This document shows positions 23,990 through 32,053 of a stretch of DNA of 52,584 nt, in pieces. Below the pieces are notes generated by a model. That model did not search any database. It was not told the DNA's origin and saw nothing but the letters and a program-made list of their open reading frames with translations. Location: NCBI RefSeq assembly GCF_019049255.1, contig NZ_JAGMUJ010000130.1, forward strand, positions 380,116 through 432,699, in the 5' to 3' direction. Origin of the DNA: Streptomyces sp. AC558_RSS880 (GTDB taxonomy: Bacteria; Actinomycetota; Actinomycetes; Streptomycetales; Streptomycetaceae). The translations under genes and the position numbers were made by a program. How positions within the stretch are numbered: the first letter of the stretch is position 1; each line of letters opens with the position of its first letter.

Positions 23990-24395
23990 CGCGCGGGCCG
24001 GAACGCCGGTCCGCCGGTGGACGGACCACCCGCCGGCGGCCCCGTGCGGACGCCCGCGCGGCATGGACACCGTCCCGCTCCCAGGCGACCGCCGTAGTGG
24101 CCGGCTCGCGCGGCTCCCGCAGGGCGGCGGCCACCGCCGGACGGGCGCGCCCGCCGCCGCGGGTGCAGGTCAGCAGCGCGCGGTGCGGGTCGCCGGTGCA
24201 GCGCACCCGGGTGACCGGCAGGTCCGGGGCGAGACGGGCGAGGCGCGGGATCAGGGCGACGCCGAGGCCGCGGGCGAGCTGACGGATCTGCTGGGAGGCG
24301 GCGGACGGGGTGAAGTGCGGGGCGCGGGCGGCCGCGGTGACCGTGCCGTAGTGGGCGACCGCCCTGAGGACGCGCAGCCGGCGCAGGTCGATCAT
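23952..24395 (-). pseudogene. LysR-family regulator remnant with internal deletion
   Basis: The start at 24395 encodes a normal LysR helix-turn-helix (MIDLRRLRVLRAVAHYGTVT, then FTPSAASQQIRQLARGL). At about residue 45 it jumps directly to the C-terminal effector motif GLGVALIPRLARLAPDL and VRCTGDPHRALLTCTRGG. A normal member has roughly 200 residues between these parts, so most of the effector domain is missing without a frameshift. The junction shares a likely G-LGV sequence between the two sites, suggesting homology-aided deletion. The trailing frame after ~24060 is not LysR-like and runs into the xdhR-like gene. It might still make a DNA-binding fragment. Confidence 0.7.
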
Positions 24396-24520
24396 GAAGT
24401 CCACGCTTGACGATGGCGTGCGCGAAGTCAGCCTGGACGTGTACGGAGGGTACGAAGCACCCTTGCCGTGTCGCGACAATCGGAAGCGCACCCATGTGAT
24501 CGAGGATCCGAGGAGTCACC

Positions 24521-24757
24521 ATGACCAGCACGACCGGCGCCACGGGTACGACCGGCACGTCCTGCCCGTACTGCGGGTGGCCGGACGACGCCGAGCCGTT
24601 CCGGGTGGTCTCCCGGCACGGCACCGCGGCGGGCAGCACGGTGTGGACCCGCTGCGGCTGCGGTTCGCTCCAGGTCCGTGCCGTCGACGACCGCGGCGCC
24701 CGCGTCGTCTCCCGCAGCAGGCCCGCGGACGCTCCGTGGAGCCGGGCCGGCCGGTGA
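24521..24757 (+). CDS. Small zinc-ribbon-like protein
   Basis: A 78-residue protein of unknown role. It has CPYCGW near residue 15 and CGCGSLQVR near 46, so two Cys pairs could form a zinc ribbon. The first twelve residues are a Thr/Gly-rich run (MTSTTGATGTTGTS). The ATG has a good AGGAGTCACC before it. It is divergent from the LysR remnant, which may once have controlled it. No other family feature is visible. Confidence 0.65.
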   Translation: MTSTTGATGTTGTSCPYCGWPDDAEPFRVVSRHGTAAGSTVWTRCGCGSLQVRAVDDRGARVVSRSRPADAPWSRAGR

Positions 24758-24833
24758 ACGGCCGGGGCGGCCGTTGACAGCCGCCACGCCCCGGCTGTAC
24801 TGATCGAGGCCGGAGCAGGCAGGAGGCGTGGAC

Positions 24834-26018
24834 GTGCGCGAACCCCCCTTGTCCGGGGTCACGGTGGTCAGTGTGGAGCAGGCGGTGGCCGCGCCCTACG
24901 CCACCCGCCAGCTGGCCGATCTCGGCGCCCGTGTGATCAAGGTGGAGCGGCCGGGCGAGGGGGACTTCGCCCGCCGGTACGACACGGCCGTGCACGGCCA
25001 CTCCAGCTATTTCGTGTGGATCAACCGTTCCAAGGAATCCCTCACGCTGGACCTGAAGGACCCGCGCGGCCGCGCGATCCTGCACGGGCTGCTCCGGGAC
25101 GCCGACGTGTTCGTGCAGAACCTCGCGCCGGGCGCCGCCGGCCGCCTCGGCCTCGGGACCGACGAGCTGACCCGCCGCTATCCGCGGCTGATCCCCTGCA
25201 CGATCTCCGGCTACGGCACGAGCGGCCCCTGGGCCGACCGCAAGGCGTACGACCTGCTGACGCAGTGCCAGACCGGCCTGGTGTCGCTGACCGGAACACC
25301 GGAGGAGACCGCCCGTACCGGGATCTCCGTCGCCGACATCGCCGCCGGGATGTACGCGTACAGCGGCGTGCTCACCGCCCTGTACACCCGCGCGACCACC
25401 GGCACGGCGCACCCGGTGGAGGTGTCCCTGTTCGAGGCGCTCGCCGAGTGGATGGGCCAGCCCGCCTACTACACCCGCTACGGCGGTGCCCAGCCCCCGC
25501 GGCTGGGCACGCAGCACGCCACCATCGCCCCGTACGGCACCTACCGGGCCGCCGACGGACGCGAGGTGCTGTTCTCCGTCCAGAACGAGCGCGAGTGGGC
25601 GGCCCTGTGCGCGGAGTTCCTCGGCCGGCCGGAGCTGACCGACGATCCGCGCTTCGCCACCGGCCCCGACCGGGTGACCCACCGCGAGGAGCTGAACGCG
25701 GTCATCGCCGAGCGCTTCGCCCGCGCGGACGCCGATGAACTGCTCGAGGACCTGGAGGCGATCGGCATCGCCTGCGCCGGGGTCAACGACGTCGCCGCGT
25801 TCCTCGGCCACCCGGTGCTCGCCGGCCGCGACCGCTGGCGCGAGGTGGCGGTGCCGGGCGGAACCGTGGAGGCGCTGCTGCCGCCCGCCGACCTCGCGGG
25901 GCTGCCGGCCCGTATGGACCCGGTACCGGCCGTGGGCGAGCACACGGAGGCGATCCTCACGGAACTGGGCCGTTCCCCCGAGGAGATCGCGGCACTGCGC
26001 GCGGACGGGGTCGTCTGA
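24834..26018 (+). CDS. CaiB/BaiF family (class III) CoA-transferase
   Basis: Transfers CoA between carboxylic acids in the cytosol; 394 residues. The fold is marked by VVSVEQAVAAPYATRQLADL, VIKVERPGEGDFAR, INRSKESLTLDLKD and the C-terminal PAVGEHTEAILTELG. Catalytic Asp is likely in GISVADIAAGMYAY. The GTG at 24834 was chosen because AGGAGG is seven bases before it; the GTG at 24828 is only one base from the ribosome site. No acyl-CoA dehydrogenase or racemase lies nearby, so the substrate is unknown (formyl-, succinyl-, carnitinyl- or methylacyl-CoA are known for the family). Confidence 0.9.
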   Translation: MREPPLSGVTVVSVEQAVAAPYATRQLADLGARVIKVERPGEGDFARRYDTAVHGHSSYFVWINRSKESLTLDLKDPRGRAILHGLLRDADVFVQNLAPGAAGRLGLGTDELTRRYPRLIPCTISGYGTSGPWADRKAYDLLTQCQTGLVSLTGTPEETARTGISVADIAAGMYAYSGVLTALYTRATTGTAHPVEVSLFEALAEWMGQPAYYTRYGGAQPPRLGTQHATIAPYGTYRAADGREVLFSVQNEREWAALCAEFLGRPELTDDPRFATGPDRVTHREELNAVIAERFARADADELLEDLEAIGIACAGVNDVAAFLGHPVLAGRDRWREVAVPGGTVEALLPPADLAGLPARMDPVPAVGEHTEAILTELGRSPEEIAALRADGVV

Positions 26019-26024
26019 CCGCGG

Positions 26025-26672
26025 CTACGCCTGCCGCTGGTGCAGCGCGTCCAGCACGTCCTCGTCGGTCAGCTGGTCGAACTCCTCGTACCACTGGCCC
26101 ACGGCCATGAACGCGGCCGGCTCGTGCAGGCACACCACCTCGTCGGCCTCGGAGCGCATCAGTGCGACGCCCTCCGCCGCGCCGACCGGAACGGCCAGCA
26201 CGAGGTGTCCGGGGTCCTGTGCCCGCAGGGCGCGCAGCGCGGCGCGGGCGGTGGAGCCGGTCGCCAGCCCGTCGTCGACGACGATCACGGTCCGTCCGCC
26301 CAGTTCGGGAGCGGGGCGGCCCTGGCGGTAGCGCTGTTCGCGGCGGCGCAGCTCGGTGCGCTCGCGTTCGACGACGGGCGCGAGGTCGGCCTCGGTGATG
26401 CCCAGCCGCAGCAGGGCGTCCTCGTCGAAGAGCGGAATCCCGTCACCGGCCATCGCGCCGACGCCGAACTCCTCGTGGAAGGGGGCACCGATCTTCCGTA
26501 CGACGAGGACGTCGAGCGGGGCGTCCAGTGCCCGGGCGACCTCGACGGCCACGGCGACACCGCCGCGGGGCAGGGCCAGCACGACGGGTTCGGGCAGGGC
26601 TCCCTCGTCCTGCCTCTCCCGCAGCCGTGCGGCCAGTTCACGGCCGGCCTGCCGGCGATCACGGAACCGCAT
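26025..26672 (-). CDS. Phosphoribosyltransferase-domain protein
   Basis: Cytosolic 215-residue protein with a type I PRTase fold: the PRPP loop is VIVVDDGLATGSTARAAL, and VVALPRGGVAVA-type and VVRKIGAPFHEEFGVGA segments are typical of the stress-linked PRTase family. The ATG follows GGAGGGAGGG. Such proteins are often beside USP, CBS or archease genes in actinomycete hypoxia/dormancy clusters, as here. The base it acts on, if any, is unknown. It converges on the CoA-transferase with six bases between stops and is divergent from the archease gene. Confidence 0.85.
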   Translation of the reverse strand: MRFRDRRQAGRELAARLRERQDEGALPEPVVLALPRGGVAVAVEVARALDAPLDVLVVRKIGAPFHEEFGVGAMAGDGIPLFDEDALLRLGITEADLAPVVERERTELRRREQRYRQGRPAPELGGRTVIVVDDGLATGSTARAALRALRAQDPGHLVLAVPVGAAEGVALMRSEADEVVCLHEPAAFMAVGQWYEEFDQLTDEDVLDALHQRQA

Positions 26673-26803
26673 GGCGGATGCCCTCCCTCCACACCGAAAG
26701 ACGGCACCTGAAGCACCTGGTCCGCACCCGTGTACCCCGCTCCCCGCCACTCGAAGCGCACGACGTCCGGCATGGGTGCGCGGTCGTCGGGCAGGCGAGT
26801 TCC

Positions 26804-27268
26804 ATGGTCGGTGACACGAGCGACTACGGGCAGGCGCGGCGGCCGGACGAGAGCGGGCACCGGGCGGTGGCGCAGGAGGACGAGTTCCGGATCGAGGCGT
26901 GGGCGGCGAGCCGGGAGAACTGTCTGGCGGAGGCGGTGGCGGCGATGGTGGAGTGTTTCGCCGACGTCTCCGGGGTGCGGCCGACGGGCGTGGGCCGCAT
27001 CCGGCTGGACGGGGCCAGTGACGACGATCTGCTGGCGGCGCTGCTGGACGAGATCCTGTACCGGCTGGAGGAGTACGGCCAGGTACCGGTCGACGTGGAG
27101 GCGGACGGGACCGAGGACGGTCTCGACGTACGCCTGGCGGTGGCCGCCCTGACGGACGTACGGGTCACCGGGCGGATGCCGACGGCCGTGGACTGGGAGG
27201 AACTGCGGATCCGCCCGGGCCCGTACGGCTGGACGTGCGCGCTCAGTGCGTGGGAGCCGCCGCGCTGA
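26804..27268 (+). CDS. Archease-like protein
   Basis: Archease activates the RNA ligase RtcB; this protein has 154 residues. Recognisable parts are FRIEAWAASRENCLAEAVAA, FADVSGVRPTG, DLLAALLDEILYRLEEYGQV, VDVEADGTEDGLDVRLAVAA and the C-terminal GWTCALSAWE. The usual HTAD near the N-terminus reads QEDE, so one conserved acidic residue is altered and the His is lost. No rtcB adjoins; partner genes are a PRTase and a CBS protein. The ATG has only a weak ribosome site and the first 18 residues are not family-like. The stop region overlaps the convergent CBS gene by 26 bases. Confidence 0.75.
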   Translation: MVGDTSDYGQARRPDESGHRAVAQEDEFRIEAWAASRENCLAEAVAAMVECFADVSGVRPTGVGRIRLDGASDDDLLAALLDEILYRLEEYGQVPVDVEADGTEDGLDVRLAVAALTDVRVTGRMPTAVDWEELRIRPGPYGWTCALSAWEPPR

Positions 27269-27668
27269 TGTCCGCCAGGGCGGAGTGCGGATCCTCCGTC
27301 GCGGCGAGGTCCCCGAGGCTCACCATCCCCACCGGACAGCCGCCGCGTTCCACCACCGGGAGCCGCCGGACGGCGTACCGCCGCATCAGCTCCACGGCGT
27401 GATCGGTGGTGTCCTCGGGGTCGAGTGTCACCAGGGGCGGGCGCGTGCACAGGGAACCGACCGTCGTGGCCTGCGGGTCGCGTCCCTCCGCGACGCCCCT
27501 CAGCACGATGTCGCGGTCGGTGAGCACACCGAACAGATCACAGTCGTACGCGACGAGGACGTCGCCGATGTCCTGCTCGCGCATCAGGCGCGCCGCCCGC
27601 GCCACCGTCGTCATGGGCTCGACGGACGCGGTGTCCGTGGACATCACGTCCCGTATCCGCATGGTCAT
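27243..27668 (-). CDS. Tandem CBS-domain protein
   Basis: A 141-residue protein made only of two CBS motifs (IRDVMSTDTASVEPMTTVAR... and VGSLCTRPPLVTLDPEDTTD...). Paired CBS domains bind adenosyl ligands such as AMP, ATP or SAM. FGVLTDRDIVLRGVAEGRDP is the first domain's signature. The ATG after GGGAGGTGCCC was chosen; one six bases later is possible. Stand-alone CBS proteins of this size occur in mycobacterial (hypoxic response protein 1-like) and Streptomyces dormancy sets. It overlaps the archease gene tail to tail. Confidence 0.88.
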   Translation of the reverse strand: MTMRIRDVMSTDTASVEPMTTVARAARLMREQDIGDVLVAYDCDLFGVLTDRDIVLRGVAEGRDPQATTVGSLCTRPPLVTLDPEDTTDHAVELMRRYAVRRLPVVERGGCPVGMVSLGDLAATEDPHSALADISAAAPTH

Positions 27669-27786
27669 GGGCACCTCCCGGTACGTGGCCGGCCTGGACT
27701 CCCCGTGTCCGACGCGTAGCCCGCTGCGCGGCGCGTAAACCGACCGGGCGGAGGCGGACGCGTGAGCACGCCCGCCCCCGTCCCGC

Positions 27787-28215
27787 CTACACGGCTCCGG
27801 GAACCTCCTCGGTGACGCCGTTCAGCGGTGAGGCCGGGTCGGTGCCGTACGGGCGGGTGAGGGCCTCGAGGCCGTGGCCCGCCGGGTCCCGGAAGTAGAC
27901 GCCGCGACCGCCGTCGTTGCGGTTGATGCGGCGGGGGTGCCTGCCGTGCGGATCGGCCTGGACGGGGATCCCGGCCTCCACGAGCCGGGTGAGGAGCGCG
28001 TCGAACTCGTCCTCGGAGACGAGGAACGCGTAGTGCTGCGCCGGGATGTCGATGTCGACGGTCGCGAAGTCCAGGGTGACTCCGTTGGCGGTCGTCACCG
28101 GCAGGAACATTCCGGCCGGTTCCCCGACCTCCAGGCCCAGGACGTGGGCGAGGAAACGGGCGGACTTCTCCCGGTCACGGGTGAGAACGATGGTGTGGTT
28201 GAACTCGACTGACAC
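27787..28215 (-). CDS. VOC-family (glyoxalase/dioxygenase-like) protein
   Basis: A 142-residue vicinal-oxygen-chelate fold protein. Metal-ligand positions are seen in FNHTIVLTRDREKSARFLAH (His8-like), AQHYAFLV (second His), and RGVYFRDPAGHGLEAL (Glu). Two beta-alpha-beta-beta-beta modules are implied. The GTG is preceded by GGAGG ten bases upstream. Substrate is unknown: such proteins act on glutathione or mycothiol adducts, catechols or antibiotics. A 145-base gap with no visible feature separates it from the nucleotidyltransferase gene upstream. Confidence 0.85.
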   Translation of the reverse strand: MSVEFNHTIVLTRDREKSARFLAHVLGLEVGEPAGMFLPVTTANGVTLDFATVDIDIPAQHYAFLVSEDEFDALLTRLVEAGIPVQADPHGRHPRRINRNDGGRGVYFRDPAGHGLEALTRPYGTDPASPLNGVTEEVPGAV

Positions 28216-28360
28216 GAGGGCGATGCCTCCACGTGCATCCGCGGCGCCTCCATGCCTCACCCAGCCGGTGACCGACACGCGATGCCGCGCCGAAGAGCCT
28301 AGACGGCGGAGCCGACGGCTGTCGAGCCGTCGACCGGGGGCGACGGCACGCGGGCGCGTG

Positions 28361-29203
28361 TCAGGCCGGGGCGTCGTGCCCGCCCTCGGCCGCGGCGGCC
28401 TCGTCCACGCGAGCGGCCACCCAGGCCAGGAAGTCCCCGACCGCCGCCCCGGGCAGCGCGAGCGCGGACTCACGGGGGCGTTCGAAGCTGCGCAGCGCGT
28501 CCGTGACCAGCGGCCGGAAGTCCGCCTCCGAGGCGGCGACGATTTCGGCCGCCCCGCGCTTGGCGAACCAGCGGCCGGTGCGGCACCACACCACGGAGCG
28601 GCAGCCGTTGAGCACCCGGTTGTCGGCCGCGTGCCCCTCGCCCTCGGCGTGTTCCCGCACGGAGGCGCGGAGCGCGGTGAGCACGGCGACCCGCTGCGGT
28701 GCGGCGATCACGTCCCGTGCCGGCCCGCCGAACAGCGGGAGGCCGGCCTGGTGGGCGAGGGAACGGTCGAGGACGTACCAGAACGCGGGCGCCTCCTCGG
28801 GGTCGTGGCTGACCCGCTCGGGCAGGGACGGTCCGGTGTTGAGGTCCATGAGGTATCCCGCCCCGCCGGACGGGCGGCCGGCGACATCGGCCGGGTACAC
28901 GACCAGTTCCAGTCCGGCCGCGGGACAGGGCAGGGCGGGGTGCGCCAGCACCCCGGCCAGTTCGGACAGGGCACGCCGGGGAAGCGAGCGGTCCACCACG
29001 ACGGTCACGTCGACGTCGCTGCGTCCGTGCCGGTAGTCGCCGAGCGCGAGGGAGCCGACGGCGAGGACGCTCACCAGGTGGGGGCCGCAGACGGCGCGCG
29101 TGCGGCGGACCAGCTCGTCGAGGTAGGGGCGGACCTCGCGGGGCGGGACGAGGGTACGGCTCATGGGACCGGTGTCGGCCCGCGGACCCGCGTCGCGGCG
29201 CAT
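28361..29203 (-). CDS. AadA-like nucleotidyltransferase (DUF4111 C-terminus)
   Basis: A 280-residue protein with a Pol-beta-type nucleotidyltransferase motif, GSLALGDYRHGRSDVDVTVV, where Asp-Val-Asp binds metal. The C-terminal half has the helical DUF4111-like pattern seen in aminoglycoside 3''-adenylyltransferases (NGCRSVVWCRTGRWFAKR). It may transfer a nucleotide to a small molecule; resistance is only one possibility. The ATG shares a base with the isochorismatase stop (TGATG), so the two are coupled; an internal ATG at 29164 lacks a ribosome site. Confidence 0.8.
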   Translation of the reverse strand: MRRDAGPRADTGPMSRTLVPPREVRPYLDELVRRTRAVCGPHLVSVLAVGSLALGDYRHGRSDVDVTVVVDRSLPRRALSELAGVLAHPALPCPAAGLELVVYPADVAGRPSGGAGYLMDLNTGPSLPERVSHDPEEAPAFWYVLDRSLAHQAGLPLFGGPARDVIAAPQRVAVLTALRASVREHAEGEGHAADNRVLNGCRSVVWCRTGRWFAKRGAAEIVAASEADFRPLVTDALRSFERPRESALALPGAAVGDFLAWVAARVDEAAAAEGGHDAPA

Positions 29204-29775
29204 CAGTTCCACAGTTCGTCGCTGTGGCACACCCGCGCTCCCATGTTGCGTTCCATCATCCGCAGGGCGGCGTCCGCGAGGTCGGCGTGGATGTGGGCGA
29301 CGGCGTCACGGGGGACGGTCACGTCGAAGTGGCGGATGTGCGCGTCGAGCGACGAGTACAGGACGCACTGCTCCGTGACCTGACCGCACAGCACGAGCCG
29401 GTCGATGCCCTGCTGGTTGAGCAGATAGCCCAGGGGCGTCTCGAAGAAGATCGAGTGCCGTGCCTTGACGACGAAGAGGGAGGAGTCGTCCGGCAGCAGC
29501 GGTTCCACGAGGCGCGCGTGCGGGCCCGACAGGGCCTTGTCGAGCAGCTCGCCGTGGTGGGAGCGCCACTCGCCGAAGTTGTCGTTGACGTAGATCACCG
29601 GCACGTCCCGGTGCCGCGCCCGTTCCAGCAGGGTGGAGACGACCGGTACGACCGACTCGGCGGACGGGATCAGATGCTCGGCGTCCACATGGTCGTAGGT
29701 GTTGATCATGTCGATGACGATCAGCGCGGCCTTGCTCATGCCCTCCGGGTTCCACCCGCGAAGGAGGTCAGACAT
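29203..29775 (-). CDS. Isochorismatase-family cysteine hydrolase
   Basis: A 190-residue hydrolase with the Asp-Lys-Cys triad: Asp in ALIVIDMINTYDH, Lys in VVKARHSIFFETPL, and Cys in LCGQVTEQCVLYSS. The cis-peptide segment GQVTEQ is also intact. Possible substrates are nicotinamide, N-carbamoyl compounds or isochorismate; no siderophore genes are near. The first ATG is used here although its ribosome site is weak; an ATG 36 bases downstream (MSKAALIVIDM) is equally likely. It is translationally linked to the nucleotidyltransferase downstream. Confidence 0.87.
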   Translation of the reverse strand: MSDLLRGWNPEGMSKAALIVIDMINTYDHVDAEHLIPSAESVVPVVSTLLERARHRDVPVIYVNDNFGEWRSHHGELLDKALSGPHARLVEPLLPDDSSLFVVKARHSIFFETPLGYLLNQQGIDRLVLCGQVTEQCVLYSSLDAHIRHFDVTVPRDAVAHIHADLADAALRMMERNMGARVCHSDELWN

Positions 29776-29874
29776 GTCTGCTCGCGCGCACGGCCGTGAC
29801 GGTCGGAGGCGTGCGACAGCCGCCCCACGAGGATCCGCCCGTGGGGGAACCGCCGCCGGTGCCGGACCGTCATC

Positions 29875-29890
29875 AGGGCCGTCCGGCCCT
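29875..29890. promoter_or_regulatory. Possible DevR/OsdR-type box
   Basis: AGGGCCGTCCGGCCCT is a 16-base inverted repeat fitting the GGGNC...GNCCC pattern of dormancy-regulator boxes (the S. coelicolor OsdR motif is recalled as GGGCCGATCGGCCC-like). It lies 34 bases before the flavin/pyridoxamine-oxidase-like gene and about 100 before the divergent isochorismatase gene. Confidence 0.45.
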
Positions 29891-29924
29891 AGCCCGGCAG
29901 GGGTCCGGCGCCGACGATGGAGGA

Positions 29925-30383
29925 ATGATCCACAGCGATGGCTTCCGGCCGTTGGACCGCCAGGAGTGTCTGCGCCTGCTGGCCGAGGTGCCGGTCGGTC
30001 GCGTCGTCTACACCCGGCGGGCGCTGCCCGCGGTCCTGCCCGTCAACTTCTCCCTGGACGCGGATTCCTCCGTGGTGCTGTGCACCTCCGCCGCGTCCGA
30101 TCTGGTGCGGGCGGTGGACGGCGTCGTGGTCGCCTTCGAGGCCGACGACTTCGATGCCGGGAGACGGTCCGGCTGGAGCGTGGTGGTCACGGGCCGGGCG
30201 GCCGTGGTGACCGGCCCGGCCGAGCACGAACGCCTGCTGCGGACCGGTCCCCGCTCGTGGATGCCGATGCGCGACGGGGTGTTCGTCCGGATCGAGGCCG
30301 AGATGGTCACGGGCCGGGAACTCACGGGGCTGTCCGGCCCGGCTGAACCGGTGGACACCTCGCCTCCGAAGACGCCCGCATGA
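29925..30383 (+). CDS. Pyridoxamine 5'-phosphate oxidase-like, flavin-nucleotide-binding protein
   Basis: A 152-residue split-barrel protein (CRLLAEVPVGRVVYTRRALP, AVLPVNFSLDADSSVVLCT, SGWSVVVTGRAAVVTG). Such proteins bind FMN, F420 or haem; many in actinomycetes are F420-dependent reductases or dormancy proteins such as Rv2004c-neighbour types. The ATG has GGAGGA almost touching it, an unusually short spacing, but no other start fits. A palindrome at 29875 lies just upstream. Its Pro-rich tail (PVDTSPPKTPA) is likely disordered. Confidence 0.82.
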   Translation: MIHSDGFRPLDRQECLRLLAEVPVGRVVYTRRALPAVLPVNFSLDADSSVVLCTSAASDLVRAVDGVVVAFEADDFDAGRRSGWSVVVTGRAAVVTGPAEHERLLRTGPRSWMPMRDGVFVRIEAEMVTGRELTGLSGPAEPVDTSPPKTPA

Positions 30384-30479
30384 CGTCGGCGCTGTGCGCC
30401 GGGCGCGGCGTACGGCGAGCCGCCGACGGTGTCACCGGCCGCGTGCGAGGCGCCTTCCGGGGTGCCGTACGGTACGCCT

Positions 30480-30926
30480 GTGACCGCCTTCAGCCCTGAG
30501 AACACCCCGGGCCGCCACGGCCCTTCCGCCACCGTCGAGGCCGCGCCCCGTGAGGTGGGCCGGGTGCGCACCGAGTACTCGCCCGCGCACGACGGCGACC
30601 CCGATCCCGGGGAGATCGTCTGGACCTGGGTGCCCTACGAGGAGAACGACGGCCGGGGCAAGGACCGTCCGGTGCTCGTCGTCGCCCGGGAGGCGGCCGG
30701 GAGTTTCCTCGCCGTGCAGTTGTCGAGCAGGCGGCACGACGGCGACCGGGAGTGGGTGCCGATCGGCAGCGGGCCGTGGGACCGGTCGGGCCGCGACTCG
30801 TGGGTCGACGTGGACCGGGTGCTGCGGCTGCACGAGGAGGGCATGCGCCGGGAGGCGTGCGCGCTGGACCGGATGCGGTTCAACCTCGTGCGTCAGCGGC
30901 TGCGGGAGCGGTACGGCTGGAGCTGA
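30480..30926 (+). CDS. PemK/MazF-like protein, without an adjacent antitoxin
   Basis: A 148-residue protein with the MazF/PemK fold pattern: DPGEIVWTWVPYEENDGRGK, RPVLVVAREAAGSFLAVQLS, and DSWVDVDRVLRLHEEGMR. The first element replaces the classical GDIVW(V)D loop, and the third strand carries the Ser/Thr-Trp-Val of the toxin core. MazF toxins cut RNA, but this Streptomyces branch is usually solitary and may not be toxic. GTG start is tentative, since no good ribosome site is seen. The 3' end overlaps the PARG-like gene by 47 bases on the opposite strand. Confidence 0.75.
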   Translation: MTAFSPENTPGRHGPSATVEAAPREVGRVRTEYSPAHDGDPDPGEIVWTWVPYEENDGRGKDRPVLVVAREAAGSFLAVQLSSRRHDGDREWVPIGSGPWDRSGRDSWVDVDRVLRLHEEGMRREACALDRMRFNLVRQRLRERYGWS

Positions 30927-31752
30927 CGTCCGCCCCGGGCAGCAGGTCCGCGAAGGTCCGCTCGAACGCGGCGCGGACCGCGCTGTCGCGGGTGCGGTCC
31001 AGGATGCCGAACACCACGTGGGCGAAGGCGCCCGCGAAGCGTCCGCCCGGCTCCAGGTGCGACCGGAACGCCGCCGCCACGTGGGCGGGGTCGTTGCGGA
31101 ACACCCCGCAGCCCCAGGCGCCCAGCACGAGTTGCCGGTAGCCGTGGGCGGCCGCGGTCTCCAGGACCCGCCCGGCCCGTACGGTCAGGGCGTGCGGCAC
31201 CTCGCCCGCCCGCTCCGGCGCCGTTCGCAGGATCACTCCGGCGTTGGGCGCGGGCGAGGTGAGGAAACCGGCCGTGAACGGCTCGTCCAGGAGGCGTCCG
31301 CGGTCGTCGCGGAAGACCGGCACGGCGGGTGAGTGGATCACGCGGTCCGTGTAGAACGGGTCGCGGTGGGCGCGGTGGTGGTCGTAGAAGTCCGGGGCCC
31401 GCAGCAGGCAGGTGTACAGCGCGGAGGCACGGCACAGGGCCTCCTCCTGGGCCTGTGCGCCGTTGAGGTATCCGCCGCCCGGATTGCGGGCGGAGGCGAA
31501 GTTCAGCACGGCCACGTGGTCCGCGAGCCGCCGGGCGGCCTCCAGGCTGCTCTCGCCGGTGACCTCGAACCGGGTCCCGACCGGACGGAACGCCGGGACC
31601 GGGACCGGCTGCGGCCCGTGCGTCCGCGTGCCGCGGGCCGCGGCCTCGACCGCCGCCGCGACGGACACCTCGTGGCCGCCGGGTGCGCGGTAGGCACCGG
31701 CCGCCACGATCTGTTCGGTCTCGCGGGCGATGCCGCGCAGGCGCGCGCTCAC
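30880..31752 (-). CDS. PARG-like poly(ADP-ribose) glycohydrolase (TIGR02452/DUF2263)
   Basis: A 290-residue protein of the bacterial-type PARG family, a macrodomain-like fold that removes ADP-ribose. The signature is NFASARNPGGGYLNGAQAQE continuing E-A-L, which gives the GGG loop and the catalytic QEE. VLGAWGCGVFRNDPAHVAAAF is the C-terminal family motif. The GTG follows GGGGGTGG. The last ~16 residues (SSSRTAPAAADARG) overlap the PemK gene antisense and look unconserved. Other ADP-ribosylation genes (ART, Tpt1/KptA) are not in the window. It may also act on free or protein-bound mono-ADP-ribose. Confidence 0.87.
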   Translation of the reverse strand: MSARLRGIARETEQIVAAGAYRAPGGHEVSVAAAVEAAARGTRTHGPQPVPVPAFRPVGTRFEVTGESSLEAARRLADHVAVLNFASARNPGGGYLNGAQAQEEALCRASALYTCLLRAPDFYDHHRAHRDPFYTDRVIHSPAVPVFRDDRGRLLDEPFTAGFLTSPAPNAGVILRTAPERAGEVPHALTVRAGRVLETAAAHGYRQLVLGAWGCGVFRNDPAHVAAAFRSHLEPGGRFAGAFAHVVFGILDRTRDSAVRAAFERTFADLLPGADVSSSRTAPAAADARG

Positions 31753-32053
31753 GGCGCCACCCCCGTAGCCGCCGTGACCACGCGCCGCGCGGTCTCGCTC
31801 GTCGTGCTCATGCAGGCATCCTGAGCGATGCTGGTGATGCGCCGCAACGGAGTTTCCGCCTCCCCGAAAGGCCCGGGAAACGGGCGGAGAACCGCCCGGG
31901 AACAGGCCGGACGAAAGGATGACCGAACCGGAACGCCCCGCCAGGCGCCCTTGTGCCCGCCGACGCGAAGGTTTTGGGTGGACGGGTTGGTGCCGGCCGG
32001 GACCGTTGCCGTTCCGGGCCGGTGACATGGCGGAATCTCAGGAGGATCCCTAC
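31753..32053. other. 301-base divergent region before egtA
   Basis: It separates the PARG-like gene from egtA and should hold the egt promoter. The only clear element is the CAGGAGGATC ribosome site of egtA. A pair of GC-rich inverted segments (CCCGGGAAACGGGCGG, 31882-31897) is weak. I see no gene. Confidence 0.45.

Noticed and set aside
29925..30383. The gene before the MazF-like gene as its antitoxin
   Set aside because: It is a flavin-binding split-barrel protein and ends 96 bases upstream; it has no antitoxin features.
31929..31955. GGAAC-N18-GTG upstream of egtA as a SigR promoter
   Set aside because: The -10 should be GTT and the -35 GGAAT; one mismatch in each short element makes it unconvincing.
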